Source: Mucilaginibacter kameinonensis (lineage in GTDB: Bacteria > Bacteroidota > Bacteroidia > Sphingobacteriales > Sphingobacteriaceae). From it: a stretch of 64,000 nucleotides of DNA. Location of the stretch: positions 434,001 to 498,000 of the forward strand of contig NZ_RCWZ01000001.1 in NCBI RefSeq assembly GCF_003675385.1, in the 5' to 3' direction. The stretch's first letter is position 1. Each line of letters opens with the position of its first letter. Both the position numbers and the translations under genes were made by a program. The notes below the pieces were generated by a model. It worked only from the letters and a program-made list of their open reading frames with translations, had not been told where the DNA came from and did no database searches. Shown here in pieces: positions 53,796 through 63,316 of this stretch.

Positions 53796-53840
53796 ACAAG
53801 ATGGCTATGAACTATGAACCATCATCTATGAACTAAAAAC

Positions 53841-54470
53841 TTACGCTTCAATAAAAAGCTCGCTTTGTGGGCGGCGTACTTTTATCATTTTGCTGTATGC
53901 GTCATCTTCCGCACGGAAACCTACCGCTGCAATTACTGTGGTGGTTAACCCTTTTTCTTTAAGGCCAAGGATCTCGTCAAATTTTGCAGCGTCAAAACCT
54001 TCCATCGGAGCGGCATCAACACCAAGCTCTGCAGCTTCGGCCAATAAAACGCCTAAAGCGATATAAGCCTGCTTGTGCGACCATTCAACTTTTTGCGCAT
54101 CTGTGCGGCTGGCCAGCGTGCCTAATACCATTTGCTCGTAACCTGCAAGGCTTTCGCGGGCAATGCTGCGGGTTGAAGCCACAAGATCGATGAATTTTTT
54201 GCCGAAATCTTCGTCAAGGTTTGTTAATGAAGCAAATACAAACAGGGCCGATGAATCGGTGATTTGTGCCTGGTCATACCCTACCGCACGTAGTTTTTGT
54301 TTGGTTTCGGCATCCTGTACAACAATCACTTTATATGATTGCAAACCTAATGATGATGGTGCTAACTGGATAGCTGTTTTTAAAGCATCTAATTGTTCTG
54401 CACTTATTTTTTTGCTGGGATCGAATTTCTTAACAGCCGATCTCCATTGTAATTTTTCTACTAATGACAT
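53841..54470 (-). CDS. NAD(P)H-dependent nitroreductase family protein
   Basis: 209 aa FMN-dependent reductase of the NfsB/DrgA type. FMN-binding hints: RSAVKKFDPSKKIS at the N-terminus, APSSLGLQSYKVIVVQD, and the C-terminal TTVIAAVGFRAEDD. Typical roles are reduction of nitroaromatics or quinones. Convergent with the LacI regulator. Confidence 0.88.
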   Translation of the reverse strand: MSLVEKLQWRSAVKKFDPSKKISAEQLDALKTAIQLAPSSLGLQSYKVIVVQDAETKQKLRAVGYDQAQITDSSALFVFASLTNLDEDFGKKFIDLVASTRSIARESLAGYEQMVLGTLASRTDAQKVEWSHKQAYIALGVLLAEAAELGVDAAPMEGFDAAKFDEILGLKEKGLTTTVIAAVGFRAEDDAYSKMIKVRRPQSELFIEA

Positions 54471-54564
54471 GATTATCTCAATTGTTGAAACAAATATAGA
54501 TGTTTAAACATATAAGTTCAGCCATGTAATTGTAAATTGATTATGTCTTCGGGTTTATTAAATA

Positions 54565-54600
54565 CAAAACGGGCATTCTGATTTACAGAATGCCCGTTTG
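54565..54600. terminator. intrinsic terminator, probably bidirectional
   Basis: CAAAACGGGCATTCTG / CAGAATGCCCGTTTTG-type stem around ATTTA. It lies between the 5' end of the nitroreductase gene and the 3' end of the GT51 gene, both minus strand, and would serve the latter's upstream neighbour least and itself most as a transcription barrier. Confidence 0.75.
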
Positions 54601-54621
54601 AATATATGACATATCGGAACC

Positions 54622-56877
54622 TCACGGCATCTTATCCTTCAGCTCCTTTTCCTTCTCGTCCTCTTCATTCCTCAACCGCCTTTTCTCCTGCCGCACTTCT
54701 TTCCGGGTTCGACCGCCGGTGGTATCTACGGCGTCAATCTTCAGCTTGTATTCGGCTTTAAGCGCTTCTATTTGAGCTTTGATCTGCTCTTTAATTGTTT
54801 GTTCCTTTTGCTTCTGTTTTTCTTCAGCCTTTTGTTCGGTAGTATCTTTTTTACCAAAAAGGCGCTGGAAAAAGTTCGGTTTTTTTACTGGCTCTTCAAC
54901 AACAGGTAAAATGCTGTCATCGTCTGCTCCGCCTTGTTTCATGAGGCTATCGGCAGTAGCGGTATCAACAGGCGCAATCTGGCGGCGCAGACTTTCTCTT
55001 AAACGCACTTCGTAAAAACCATAGGCGTTGGTGTCGCGGGCGGTATAACCTTTTATAGCCATCAGCTTTCCTATCAGGTTAAAATAGCCATGCAGTCCCG
55101 GTCGCAAACTGCCATCCGGCTGAAACGCGTATAATCCGCCTTTAGGATATGGAACAATGCTGGCCAGGTAAATACTTTCGCCCAAGCTAAGTTCGGACGG
55201 AGCCTTGCCGAAGTAATAATGCGAAGCTTCGGCAATACCATAAATATTCTTTCCCCATTCAATAATGTTAAAGTAAACCTCCAGCATCCTGTCTTTGGTC
55301 ATGATGCGGTTGTTTTCGATAAGCCAAACAATCAGGATCTCCTCTATTTTGCGGGCCATGGTTTTTTCACGGCTCAGGAAAGCGTTTTTAACCAGCTGCT
55401 GCGATATGCCGCTGCCACCGCGTTTATATTTTTTTGTTTTAAAGTCGGTAGCTATCGATTTACGGATAGCCTCCATCACAAAGCCATGATTGGTGTAAAA
55501 TGAAGGATCCTCCGCTGTCATCACCGCGTTTCTCAAATTAGGCGAAATTTGCTGTAGCGGAGTAAATTCCGGATTTTCGGGGCCAATCAAATGCGGCGCC
55601 ATTGGCTTGCCTTTTTCATATGGCGTATAAATGAATGGGCTGTTCAATTTGGTTAAATCGGTGCGACCAAATTTCAGGATCCGGAAGTTGTCTTTATCCA
55701 TCCCCGAATCAAATATCAGATCATCAGGTTTTGAAGTATCCATGAAAAAGTTCATGTGATAGTTCAGCTTACCGGCAACCTGGATGCCATCAAGCGCGTC
55801 AAACATCCCGGTAGGGAACGAATCAAACATATCGGCGGCGTTAAGCCATCCGGTGTTCAGCTTCAGTTCATAAATTTTTACCGGGTTAAGCGTGTATTTA
55901 ATAAATGGATGGGCTGTTAATTTTTTTACATGGATGGTGGAGGTACTATCGATGGATACATAATTGGTTCCTACTTTAACATCGGCGTCAATAGCCGCCT
56001 CCGGGAACACGATATCGGTAGACGAAATGCCCGGATGATGGATCAACAAGTTTTTTACCGACCATGAGCCCGAAATAGATGTTTCGCCGCTGCTGTGATC
56101 CTCCTTGGTTAGTTTGGTTTGCAGCGTATCGAAGTTAAGCTTCAGGTTAAATTTCTTTTCGATGAAAGGCAGCTCCACTTTTTGGCGATTATCGGCATAA
56201 AGCATTACGTCGATGTCTTTATCCGACGGATGCATTTTACCCGCAAAATGCCAGGTAGCTTCCCCGTCGTTTACTTTTATAGTTGAGCTTAGCTGTCCGT
56301 CTTTGATCAGGGCTGTTTGTGCTAAAAGCTTAAGCTGCGCGCTGTCGCTCTTAAAGCTGATCATGAAATTATTGAGCGCTAAGTTATCCGGAATCTTATA
56401 AAGCACTTCGTTGATTAGGTTATGGGCTATATTGCTTAAATCGGCTTTGGTATCAGTAGCCGTCGAATCCTTTTTCTTTTTAAACAGGAAATCGAAGTTT
56501 TTAACCCCGTTTTTGTCAATGAGATGAATGAAACCGTCCTGTAATACCACATCCGATAGCTTTACCTCGCCCAACACCAGCGGCATAATCCTTACGCTCA
56601 CCACAAAGTTTTTGATGTTCAGCAAACTATCGCGCCCGTCGGGTACGATGCTGATATCCGAAAATGAAACTGTACTTAGTCCGGTAAATTGGGCCGATCC
56701 TATTTTTACATCTAAATTATAATCTCTTTTGGCTTTTAATTTAGCTTTGTCAATGGCTTTTTCGAGCAGTGCTCCGCGTTTTGAGTAGGCAACATATCCG
56801 CCGATAAGCAGAATAAGAATTAAGGGAACGAGAATGTATGCGGCTATGCGTATATATTTAGGATTAAGGCGCTTCAT
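54622..56877 (-). CDS. AsmA-like / GT51 peptidoglycan glycosyltransferase fusion
   Basis: 751 aa. TM helix at about 12-30; an AsmA/TamB-like N-terminal region (about 35-430, beta-rich). The GT51 transglycosylase domain (about 440-610) has the catalytic signature AEDPSFYTNHG (Glu near residue 454), GGSGISQQLVKNAFL, and RMLEVYFNIIEWG. No transpeptidase (PBP) domain follows; instead there is a charged coiled-coil tail (680-751). Polymerises lipid II in the periplasm. Similar monofunctional forms are known in Bacteroidota, but the AsmA-like part is unusual. Confidence 0.85.
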   Translation of the reverse strand: MKRLNPKYIRIAAYILVPLILILLIGGYVAYSKRGALLEKAIDKAKLKAKRDYNLDVKIGSAQFTGLSTVSFSDISIVPDGRDSLLNIKNFVVSVRIMPLVLGEVKLSDVVLQDGFIHLIDKNGVKNFDFLFKKKKDSTATDTKADLSNIAHNLINEVLYKIPDNLALNNFMISFKSDSAQLKLLAQTALIKDGQLSSTIKVNDGEATWHFAGKMHPSDKDIDVMLYADNRQKVELPFIEKKFNLKLNFDTLQTKLTKEDHSSGETSISGSWSVKNLLIHHPGISSTDIVFPEAAIDADVKVGTNYVSIDSTSTIHVKKLTAHPFIKYTLNPVKIYELKLNTGWLNAADMFDSFPTGMFDALDGIQVAGKLNYHMNFFMDTSKPDDLIFDSGMDKDNFRILKFGRTDLTKLNSPFIYTPYEKGKPMAPHLIGPENPEFTPLQQISPNLRNAVMTAEDPSFYTNHGFVMEAIRKSIATDFKTKKYKRGGSGISQQLVKNAFLSREKTMARKIEEILIVWLIENNRIMTKDRMLEVYFNIIEWGKNIYGIAEASHYYFGKAPSELSLGESIYLASIVPYPKGGLYAFQPDGSLRPGLHGYFNLIGKLMAIKGYTARDTNAYGFYEVRLRESLRRQIAPVDTATADSLMKQGGADDDSILPVVEEPVKKPNFFQRLFGKKDTTEQKAEEKQKQKEQTIKEQIKAQIEALKAEYKLKIDAVDTTGGRTRKEVRQEKRRLRNEEDEKEKELKDKMP

Positions 56878-56975
56878 TTGTTAATTTTATCCAAAACTAA
56901 ACTAAATCTTATCCCCTGCAAACGGTTGTTTATGCAAATTGTTTCCCAATAAACTTAATCAACGACCTGTTTTCA

Positions 56976-56983
56976 TAAATTTG
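56976..56983 (+). promoter_or_regulatory. -7 promoter box for mrp/apbC
   Basis: TAAATTTG, exact TAnnTTTG match, only 9 nt before ATG 56993; the transcript would carry a very short or no leader. No clear TTG -33. Confidence 0.6.
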
Positions 56984-56992
56984 CCTCATATT

Positions 56993-58081
56993 ATGACAAT
57001 TACTAAAGAACAAGTATTACAGGCACTGGGCAATGTTGAGGAGCCGGATCTGAAAAAAGACCTCGTAACCCTTAACATGATCCAGGACATCCGTATCGAT
57101 GGCAACAACGTAAGCTTCTCGGTTGTGCTTACCACACCGGCATGCCCGTTAAAGGCCATGATAGAGAATGCATGTCGCAATGCCATCCTCCATTTTGTGA
57201 GCAAAGAGGCCGTTATTAATATCAACATGACCTCGCAGGTAACAACTCAAAAAAACACCGGCGTTCCGGGTGTAAAAAATATAATTGCTGTAGCGTCGGG
57301 CAAAGGTGGCGTTGGTAAATCAACCGTAGCTGCAAACCTGGCTTTAGGACTGGCAAAATCAGGTGCCAAAGTTGGTTTGATTGATGCTGATATATATGGC
57401 CCATCGGTACCTATTATGTTTGGTTTAGAGGGTGCGCGCCCAATGGCCAGCCAGGTTGAAGGCAAAACACGCATTGAGCCTATTGAAAAATATGGCATCA
57501 AATTGCTGTCGATAGGTTTCTTTACAGATCCTAATCAACCTGTGCCATGGCGCGGACCGATGGTATCAACCGCGGTAAAACAATTGTTTAATGATGCCGA
57601 CTGGGGCGACCTTGACTATTTAGTGATCGACCTGCCGCCGGGTACTGGCGATATCCATATTACGGTAACGCAAAGCTTCCCGGTAACAGGAGCAGTAATT
57701 GTTACCACGCCGCAAAACGTAGCCCTTGCCGATGCTAAAAAAGGTATTGGCATGTTTATGATGCCGGCTATCAATGTGCCTATATTAGGAGTGGTTGAAA
57801 ACATGTCGTACTTTACCCCTGCCGAACTGCCGGAGAATAAATATTATATATTTGGAAAAGGCGGTGGCCACAAACTGGCCGAGATATTGGAAGTCCCTTT
57901 TCTTGGCGAAATCCCATTGATTAAAGGAATCAGTGATTCGGGCGATGCCGGTAAACCAACAGTGCTTGAAGACAATGGCCCAATGACAGCCGCCTTTGTT
58001 GAAATGGCCGAACGGGTTGCCCAGCAGGTTGCCATATCAAACGCTAAAGCACTAAGTGCAGAAAATATTGTAAATAATTAA
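56993..58081 (+). CDS. apbC: Mrp/ApbC family Fe-S cluster carrier ATPase
   Basis: 362 aa from ATG 56993. The frame's earlier ATG at 56939 is rejected because the -7 box lies downstream of it. N-terminal DUF59/MIP18 domain (about 1-80, with TTPACPLK). Then a P-loop with deviant Walker A ASGKGGVGKST (about 100-110), DIYGPSVP, and LPPGTGD. Assembles or transfers Fe-S clusters in the cytoplasm. Followed by the NifU gene. Confidence 0.94.
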   Translation: MTITKEQVLQALGNVEEPDLKKDLVTLNMIQDIRIDGNNVSFSVVLTTPACPLKAMIENACRNAILHFVSKEAVININMTSQVTTQKNTGVPGVKNIIAVASGKGGVGKSTVAANLALGLAKSGAKVGLIDADIYGPSVPIMFGLEGARPMASQVEGKTRIEPIEKYGIKLLSIGFFTDPNQPVPWRGPMVSTAVKQLFNDADWGDLDYLVIDLPPGTGDIHITVTQSFPVTGAVIVTTPQNVALADAKKGIGMFMMPAINVPILGVVENMSYFTPAELPENKYYIFGKGGGHKLAEILEVPFLGEIPLIKGISDSGDAGKPTVLEDNGPMTAAFVEMAERVAQQVAISNAKALSAENIVNN

Positions 58082-58112
58082 TAACTTTACATAACGTTAT
58101 AAATTAATAAAA

Positions 58113-58391
58113 ATGAGTTTATTAAATCAGGTTGAAGCAGCTTTAGATACTATCCGTCCGTATTTGGAGGCTGATGGGGGGAATGTTTCTGTTGAGGAGA
58201 TAACTCCTGAAGGTGTTGTTAAACTAAAACTATTGGGTTCATGCGGATCATGCCCAATGAGCATCATGACCCTTAAGGCCGGTATTGAGCAGGCCATTAA
58301 AAAAGCCGTGCCCGAAGTTACCGCCATTGAGGCCATTAACCTAACGGACATTGACGACCCTAATGCCGTGCTTCCGGAAAATTTAAGGTAA
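58113..58391 (+). CDS. NifU-domain Fe-S scaffold protein
   Basis: 92 aa, only the C-terminal NifU domain. CxxC at C44/C47 in GSCGSCPMS binds a cluster. It follows mrp by 31 nt, forming an Fe-S assembly pair. Confidence 0.92.
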   Translation: MSLLNQVEAALDTIRPYLEADGGNVSVEEITPEGVVKLKLLGSCGSCPMSIMTLKAGIEQAIKKAVPEVTAIEAINLTDIDDPNAVLPENLR

Positions 58392-58511
58392 TTGTTAAGT
58401 AATGTTAAATCCCCGGTTCAATTTGGGGATATGACTTACTTTTGATGAAGTTTAAAAACTATTTTAACCCTGTCAGCGTAATATATGTTGAGGTAAGTAG
58501 TTAATGGTTTT

Positions 58512-59144
58512 ATGAAGTATTTAGTTGGCCTGTTATTTCTGTTTGTATCAATGGGAGCTTTTGCGCAAAGCAAAGACCGCCCTGTTGTGCAGTTTACAGG
58601 CATCACACATAATGCCGATAGTGTCAAGATCACTATCCCTTACGTAACCATTACCAATACTACAGCACACAACATTATTAACGTATCAAACTACAAGGGA
58701 TACTTCTCATTTGTGGTACACGAACGCGATACCCTTCGTTTTACCTGTGTTGGCTACGCGCCAGTTACGGTTGTTATCCCGGCAAACCTGCCGAATGAAA
58801 GCTATACCACCCAGGTATCCCTTAAGGCGCAGATCATTAACCTGCCTACTTTCCACGTGTTTCCGTGGGCAACTACCGATGAGTTTAAGAAAGACTTTTT
58901 GGCTATAAAACTTGCCGATGATGATTTGGAAATAGCCCGTAAAAATATCAGTAAGGCAACATTATCAGCTCTGTATAATACTTTACCCCGCGATGCCCAG
59001 GAGATACAATCGGCCAATGCACAAAGTATGCATACCACTATCCTGAATTCGCACTCGCTTACCCCTAACCCATTGCTAAACCCGCTTGCATGGGGCAGCC
59101 TAATCAAGTCAATATCTGACGGGGATAAGAGTAATAGCAAATAA
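58512..59144 (+). CDS. exported carboxypeptidase-regulatory-like protein
   Basis: 210 aa with a signal peptide (MGAFA-QS, about residue 19). Residues about 35-115 have a CarboxypepD_reg-like beta-sandwich look (IPYVTITNTTAHNIINVSNYKGYFSF; LRFTCVGYAPVTVVIP). The rest is helical and not recognised. Likely periplasmic. Confidence 0.65.
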   Translation: MKYLVGLLFLFVSMGAFAQSKDRPVVQFTGITHNADSVKITIPYVTITNTTAHNIINVSNYKGYFSFVVHERDTLRFTCVGYAPVTVVIPANLPNESYTTQVSLKAQIINLPTFHVFPWATTDEFKKDFLAIKLADDDLEIARKNISKATLSALYNTLPRDAQEIQSANAQSMHTTILNSHSLTPNPLLNPLAWGSLIKSISDGDKSNSK

Positions 59145-59176
59145 TTAAGGTTTTTGTTGGTGTTAAGCTATAAATC

Positions 59177-59269
59177 ATGTCATTGCGAGCGTAGCGCGGC
59201 AATCGCACGGAAGCATGGCCGCCCTGTATAACTACGAGATTGCTTCGTCGTTCCTCCTCCCAATGACAT
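59177..59269. repeat. dispersed palindromic repeat, family A (copy 7)
   Basis: ATGTCATTGCGAGCGTAGCG left, GCTTCGTCGTTCCTCCTCCC right, ending CAATGACAT. Same orientation as 21229. In the convergent gap before modC. Confidence 0.85.
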
Positions 59270-59331
59270 TTTTTGGTTTTCCCTAATCTCCAGGCAGAAC
59301 AAAACAGTAACCAATTTACTCCAAAGGAGGT

Positions 59332-59958
59332 TTATGATAACCCCTCAAAATCCATTACCTCCCCTTCAAACAATTCCAGCTCCTGCAAATTATGGCTTAC
59401 AATAATGGTGGTAATACCCAATTGCTTAATTAAAGGCTTAAGTTCAGCTATTAACTTAGTTTTCATCTTACTGTCCAGTGCCGAAAACGGCTCATCCATT
59501 AAAAGCAGTTTGGGTTTAATGGCTAAAGCCCTTAAAATGGCCAGGCGCTGTTGTTGGCCTCCGGAGAGATGGTCGGGTTTATGATCAATAAATTTATCCA
59601 GTTGCCCAAGTTTTACTAATCGCTTTATCCAGTCCGCATCAGTTGTGCCATATTCCAGGTGCTGTTGTACAGTCATGTTCGGGAACAAGGCATAACTTTG
59701 AAATACAAACCCGGTGTGTCTTTTTTGAGGTGACAGGTTAATTTTCCGTTCAGCATCAAACCAGGTAATGCCATCAACTACGATTGTTCCGTTTTTGGGA
59801 GAAGCCAGCCCGGCTATCATCTTCAGCAACGTAGTTTTTCCCGAACCGGACGGCCCTAAAATCTTGGTGATACTGCCCGTGGTAAACTGCTTTTTTATTT
59901 TAAGCAATTGCCTGTCGTGGTAGGTCTTTAGTTTTATTTCGATATCTACCTTGATCAT
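59332..59958 (-). CDS. modC: molybdate ABC transporter ATP-binding protein, short form
   Basis: 208 aa ABC ATPase. Walker A GPSGSGKTT (residues 35-43), signature LSGGQQQR, Walker B LLLMDEP, H-loop SHNL. Placed after modB with a 4-nt overlap. It lacks the C-terminal TOBE (molybdate-sensing) domain of classical ModC (about 350 aa). Energises ModAB uptake. Confidence 0.88.
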   Translation of the reverse strand: MIKVDIEIKLKTYHDRQLLKIKKQFTTGSITKILGPSGSGKTTLLKMIAGLASPKNGTIVVDGITWFDAERKINLSPQKRHTGFVFQSYALFPNMTVQQHLEYGTTDADWIKRLVKLGQLDKFIDHKPDHLSGGQQQRLAILRALAIKPKLLLMDEPFSALDSKMKTKLIAELKPLIKQLGITTIIVSHNLQELELFEGEVMDFEGLS

Positions 59959-60629
59959 GCTAAAGGGCCTTTCGCCTGGTATTTATTAAATATAAAAACA
60001 GCCATCACCAAGATAAACGTAATCGAAAATAAAATGAGCGAGTAATTATTTGCCGAGGCATAATCCATCTTTTCTACCGAGTCATACACAGCAATAGATG
60101 CCACCCTTGTAACACCGGGAATGTTCCCTCCTATCATCAGCACCACACCAAACTCGCCTAAAGTATGAGCAAAGGTTAAAACTGCCGCCGTTAATAATGA
60201 TGGTTTGATATTGGGTAATAACACATACCGGAAAGTTTGCCATTCGGTTTTGCCCAGCGTGTATGACGCTTCGGCCAGGGACGCCGGTAATTGCTGTAAT
60301 GCCGATTTTACCGGCCCCACCATAAAAGGCATGCTGTAAATCACTGAGGCAAGAATCAACCCGGGAAAAGAAAAAACCAGTTGTACATCAAAAGTATCGT
60401 GCAGCCATTTCCCCAAACCATGCTGCGGACTAAAAGCCAGCAGCAAATAAAAACCCAGTACCGATGGCGGCAGCACCAAAGGCATGGTAATAATTGCTTC
60501 GATGATGAGCTTAATAAATGATCTGCCCCGCGAAAGCCACCAGGCAAACGGCAAACCGACAAGCAACAGCAGCAACGTGGTAATACCTGCTAATTTTAAC
60601 GTAAGCCATATGGGCGATAGGTCCATCAA
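59955..60629 (-). CDS. modB: molybdate ABC transporter permease
   Basis: 224 aa, six membrane helices, with the EAA-like loop LAEASYTLGKTEWQTFRYVLLPNIKPSL that docks ModC. Overlaps modC by 4 nt and follows modA by 12 nt. Confidence 0.92.
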   Translation of the reverse strand: MMDLSPIWLTLKLAGITTLLLLLVGLPFAWWLSRGRSFIKLIIEAIITMPLVLPPSVLGFYLLLAFSPQHGLGKWLHDTFDVQLVFSFPGLILASVIYSMPFMVGPVKSALQQLPASLAEASYTLGKTEWQTFRYVLLPNIKPSLLTAAVLTFAHTLGEFGVVLMIGGNIPGVTRVASIAVYDSVEKMDYASANNYSLILFSITFILVMAVFIFNKYQAKGPLA

Positions 60630-60641
60630 TAAAAATACAAA

Positions 60642-61418
60642 TTATTGCACCCGGTAACCATAAGCTTTGAAAATACTTTTCGCGGCCGGACTTAAAATGT
60701 AGCGATAAAATTTATCTGCCGAAGGATTATCAGCCCCATGTTTCAGGATCACGATACCTTGTTGTATCGGCTCATAGGTTTTGGGATCGATAACCTTATA
60801 ATATAATGTCGTTTTATTTCCGAGTTCCTTCACCAGCGATTGTGTGGTAAAACCAACATCGGCCACTCCTGTGGTGATATAAGTATTTACCTGCGAGATG
60901 CTTTCGCCATAAACTATTTTAGGTTTGGCATCATCTAAAATGCCTTTATCCTGAAGGGACTGCTCGGCGGCTTTACCATAAGGAGCGATAGCAGGATTAG
61001 CTACCGCTATCTTCTTTACCCTGGCCGAAAGTAATAAGCGCTCCCAGTTTTCAAAACCGATGTTTTGCGTACTGCAAATAATCAGACTGCCGGAGGCATA
61101 CACTACCGGTTTTTCTTTAGCGAAACCATTTTTAAATAAAGTCTCCGGAAAACTCATATCGGCAGATAAAAACACATCAAACGGCGCTCCGTTACTAATC
61201 TGTGCTACCAACTTACCCGACGAGCCTATTACAGCGTCAATGCTAATACCCGTTTTTTGCTTAAAGTCTTTTTGCAAAACCTCCATTACCGGCTGCAGGT
61301 TGGCTGCTGCCGCAACCCGGATATTCTGCGCGTTTGCACTTAAACCTGCCGTAAACAGCAGGGCAAATAAAAAAAATATAACTTTTTTTGAATTGGTATT
61401 GTATTGTTCGCTTTGCAT
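60642..61418 (-). CDS. modA: molybdate ABC transporter substrate-binding protein
   Basis: 258 aa from ATG 61418; the longer frame adds a hydrophobic-free N-terminus before the signal peptide. Signal peptide (MQSEQYNTNSKKVIFFLFALL, cleavage near SANAQ). Mature ModA fold: AAAANLQPVMEVL, IGSSGKLVAQISNGAPFDVF, VANPAIAPYGKAAEQSL. Binds molybdate/tungstate in the periplasm. Confidence 0.94.
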   Translation of the reverse strand: MQSEQYNTNSKKVIFFLFALLFTAGLSANAQNIRVAAAANLQPVMEVLQKDFKQKTGISIDAVIGSSGKLVAQISNGAPFDVFLSADMSFPETLFKNGFAKEKPVVYASGSLIICSTQNIGFENWERLLLSARVKKIAVANPAIAPYGKAAEQSLQDKGILDDAKPKIVYGESISQVNTYITTGVADVGFTTQSLVKELGNKTTLYYKVIDPKTYEPIQQGIVILKHGADNPSADKFYRYILSPAAKSIFKAYGYRVQ

Positions 61419-61641
61419 AGCTTTTATAGTTTTTTGCCTTGCAGGCAATAGTTTCGTTTGGTATTGAAGCGTATCATGATTTCTTAAAAACGCCCATTTG
61501 ATACCATAGCACCACAAATATACGCTTGTTATAGCCATAAGCGGTTCATATATTAGTAATGTTAAGCTATCAAATAAACCAATTTTTAACAAAAATAAAG
61601 TCGCTAAACTGCGGTCAACCCGGCTTTAAATGTATCCCTGA

Positions 61642-63126
61642 ATGAAAAATAATTTTACAAGAGTTCTGTTAGCCTCATTTATTACTGTCGGTGTTTTTAG
61701 TGGCGAAGCCTGCGGCAAAAAATCAACCGTAACACCAGCGCCTATTGCTCCACCTGTTACTCCTCCGGTAGTAACGCCGGTTAAAAGTGATGTTGTCATG
61801 TGGCTTACTACTGCCGATCAAACTACTGCTTTCGCTAAACAAAATGCAGCTATCAATTTTAGCACAACAGCGGGCAGCGGCTCAACTATTAATATCAATG
61901 CAGCCACTACCTACCAAACTATTGATGGTTTTGGTTATTGCCTCACCGGCGGCAGCGCCATGGTACTTAATAAACTTACCGCCCAAAAACAGGACGAGGT
62001 GCTGAAGGATCTTTTCCAGACCGACGATACCCACATTGGTGTGAGTTATCTCCGCATCAGCATAGGCGCATCTGATATGAGTGCTACCGATTATACTTAT
62101 GATGAAGTAACGCCAGGTCAAACGGATGTCGACCTGAAAAGCTTTTCTATCGATGCCGAAAAAGCCGATCTGATCCCCGTTTTGAAAAAGATCCTTGCTA
62201 TTAACCCAAACATTAAAATATTAGGCAGCCCCTGGACGGCCCCTACCTGGATGAAAGTTAATACGCTTGGAAATAATGGCTTTAAAGGCGGTAGTTTGAA
62301 TACTGCCTACTATGATGCTTATGCCCGCTATTTTGTAAAATACATCCAGGCCATGAAAGCCGAAGGCATTACCATTGATGCCATCACCCCGCAAAACGAG
62401 CCGCTGAACGCAAATAACAACCCGGCCATGTATATGCCATCAAACGAGCAGGCTAACTTTATCAAAAACAACCTTGGCCCTCAGTTTAAAACAGCAGGTA
62501 TCACCACCAAGATTATTGTTTATGATCACAATGCCGATAATACACGTTATCCCGTAGATATTTTCAGCGATGGCACAGCTAACCCTTTTGTTGATGGATC
62601 AGCCTTCCACTTATATAATGGTGATATTAACGCACTTGGCCCGCTGCACGATGCCTTCCCTAACAAAAACCTTTATTTTACCGAACAATATACTCCATCG
62701 AACGGCGGCTTTGGTGGCGATTTATCATGGCATGTAAGCAACCTTATTATTGGCGCAACACGTAACTGGTGCCGCAATGTACTGGAGTGGAACCTTGCTA
62801 CCGATACAGAATACGGTCCGCACACGGATGGAGGCTGTACAACCTGCCGCGGAGCATTAACCGTTACTTCCTCTTCGGCAGTAACAAAAAATGTGTCGTA
62901 TTATATTATTGCACATGCCTCAAAATTTGTTAGGCCGGGAGCTGTCCGGATCTCTTCTGACAATGTAACGGGCCTACCAAACGTGGCTTTCAAAAATACC
63001 GATGGCAGCACGGTTTTAATCGTGCTAAACTCAAGCGGAAGTCAGCAAACCTTTAATTTTAAGATAGATGGAAAAACAGCCTCAAGCACTTTAGCCAACG
63101 GTTCGGTAGCCACTTATGTGTGGTAA
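61642..63126 (+). CDS. GH30 family glycoside hydrolase, lipoprotein
   Basis: 494 aa. Lipoprotein-like signal (Cys at about 24, GEACGKK) with a Pro-rich linker (TPAPIAPPVTPPVVTP). The GH30 barrel runs from about 75 to 400: catalytic acid/base E253 in ITPQNEP, nucleophile E348 in YFTEQY, and GSPWTAPTWMK. A beta-sandwich domain follows to the end. Likely a beta-glucosidase/glucosylceramidase- or xylanase-type enzyme. Specificity unknown. Confidence 0.92.
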   Translation: MKNNFTRVLLASFITVGVFSGEACGKKSTVTPAPIAPPVTPPVVTPVKSDVVMWLTTADQTTAFAKQNAAINFSTTAGSGSTININAATTYQTIDGFGYCLTGGSAMVLNKLTAQKQDEVLKDLFQTDDTHIGVSYLRISIGASDMSATDYTYDEVTPGQTDVDLKSFSIDAEKADLIPVLKKILAINPNIKILGSPWTAPTWMKVNTLGNNGFKGGSLNTAYYDAYARYFVKYIQAMKAEGITIDAITPQNEPLNANNNPAMYMPSNEQANFIKNNLGPQFKTAGITTKIIVYDHNADNTRYPVDIFSDGTANPFVDGSAFHLYNGDINALGPLHDAFPNKNLYFTEQYTPSNGGFGGDLSWHVSNLIIGATRNWCRNVLEWNLATDTEYGPHTDGGCTTCRGALTVTSSSAVTKNVSYYIIAHASKFVRPGAVRISSDNVTGLPNVAFKNTDGSTVLIVLNSSGSQQTFNFKIDGKTASSTLANGSVATYVW

Positions 63127-63316
63127 AAACCGTATATTAACAACAAATAGCTAAAAATTAACAATTTAAATAACTGTATATCGTACTTTTAATAGGAATA
63201 GAAAAATAAAAATATTATAATTGTATCCGGCCTGACGCTAACCAAACAACCATTTCATTCGCGCCTGTAATGAATCCAACATTACAGGTGCGAAAAACAT
63301 CCATTTTGCTGAGCCT

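Noticed and set aside
61436..61450. TTGCC-TTGCA-GGCAA palindrome upstream of modA as a molybdate-responsive site
   Set aside because: Too short and generic; no ModE gene or known motif match.
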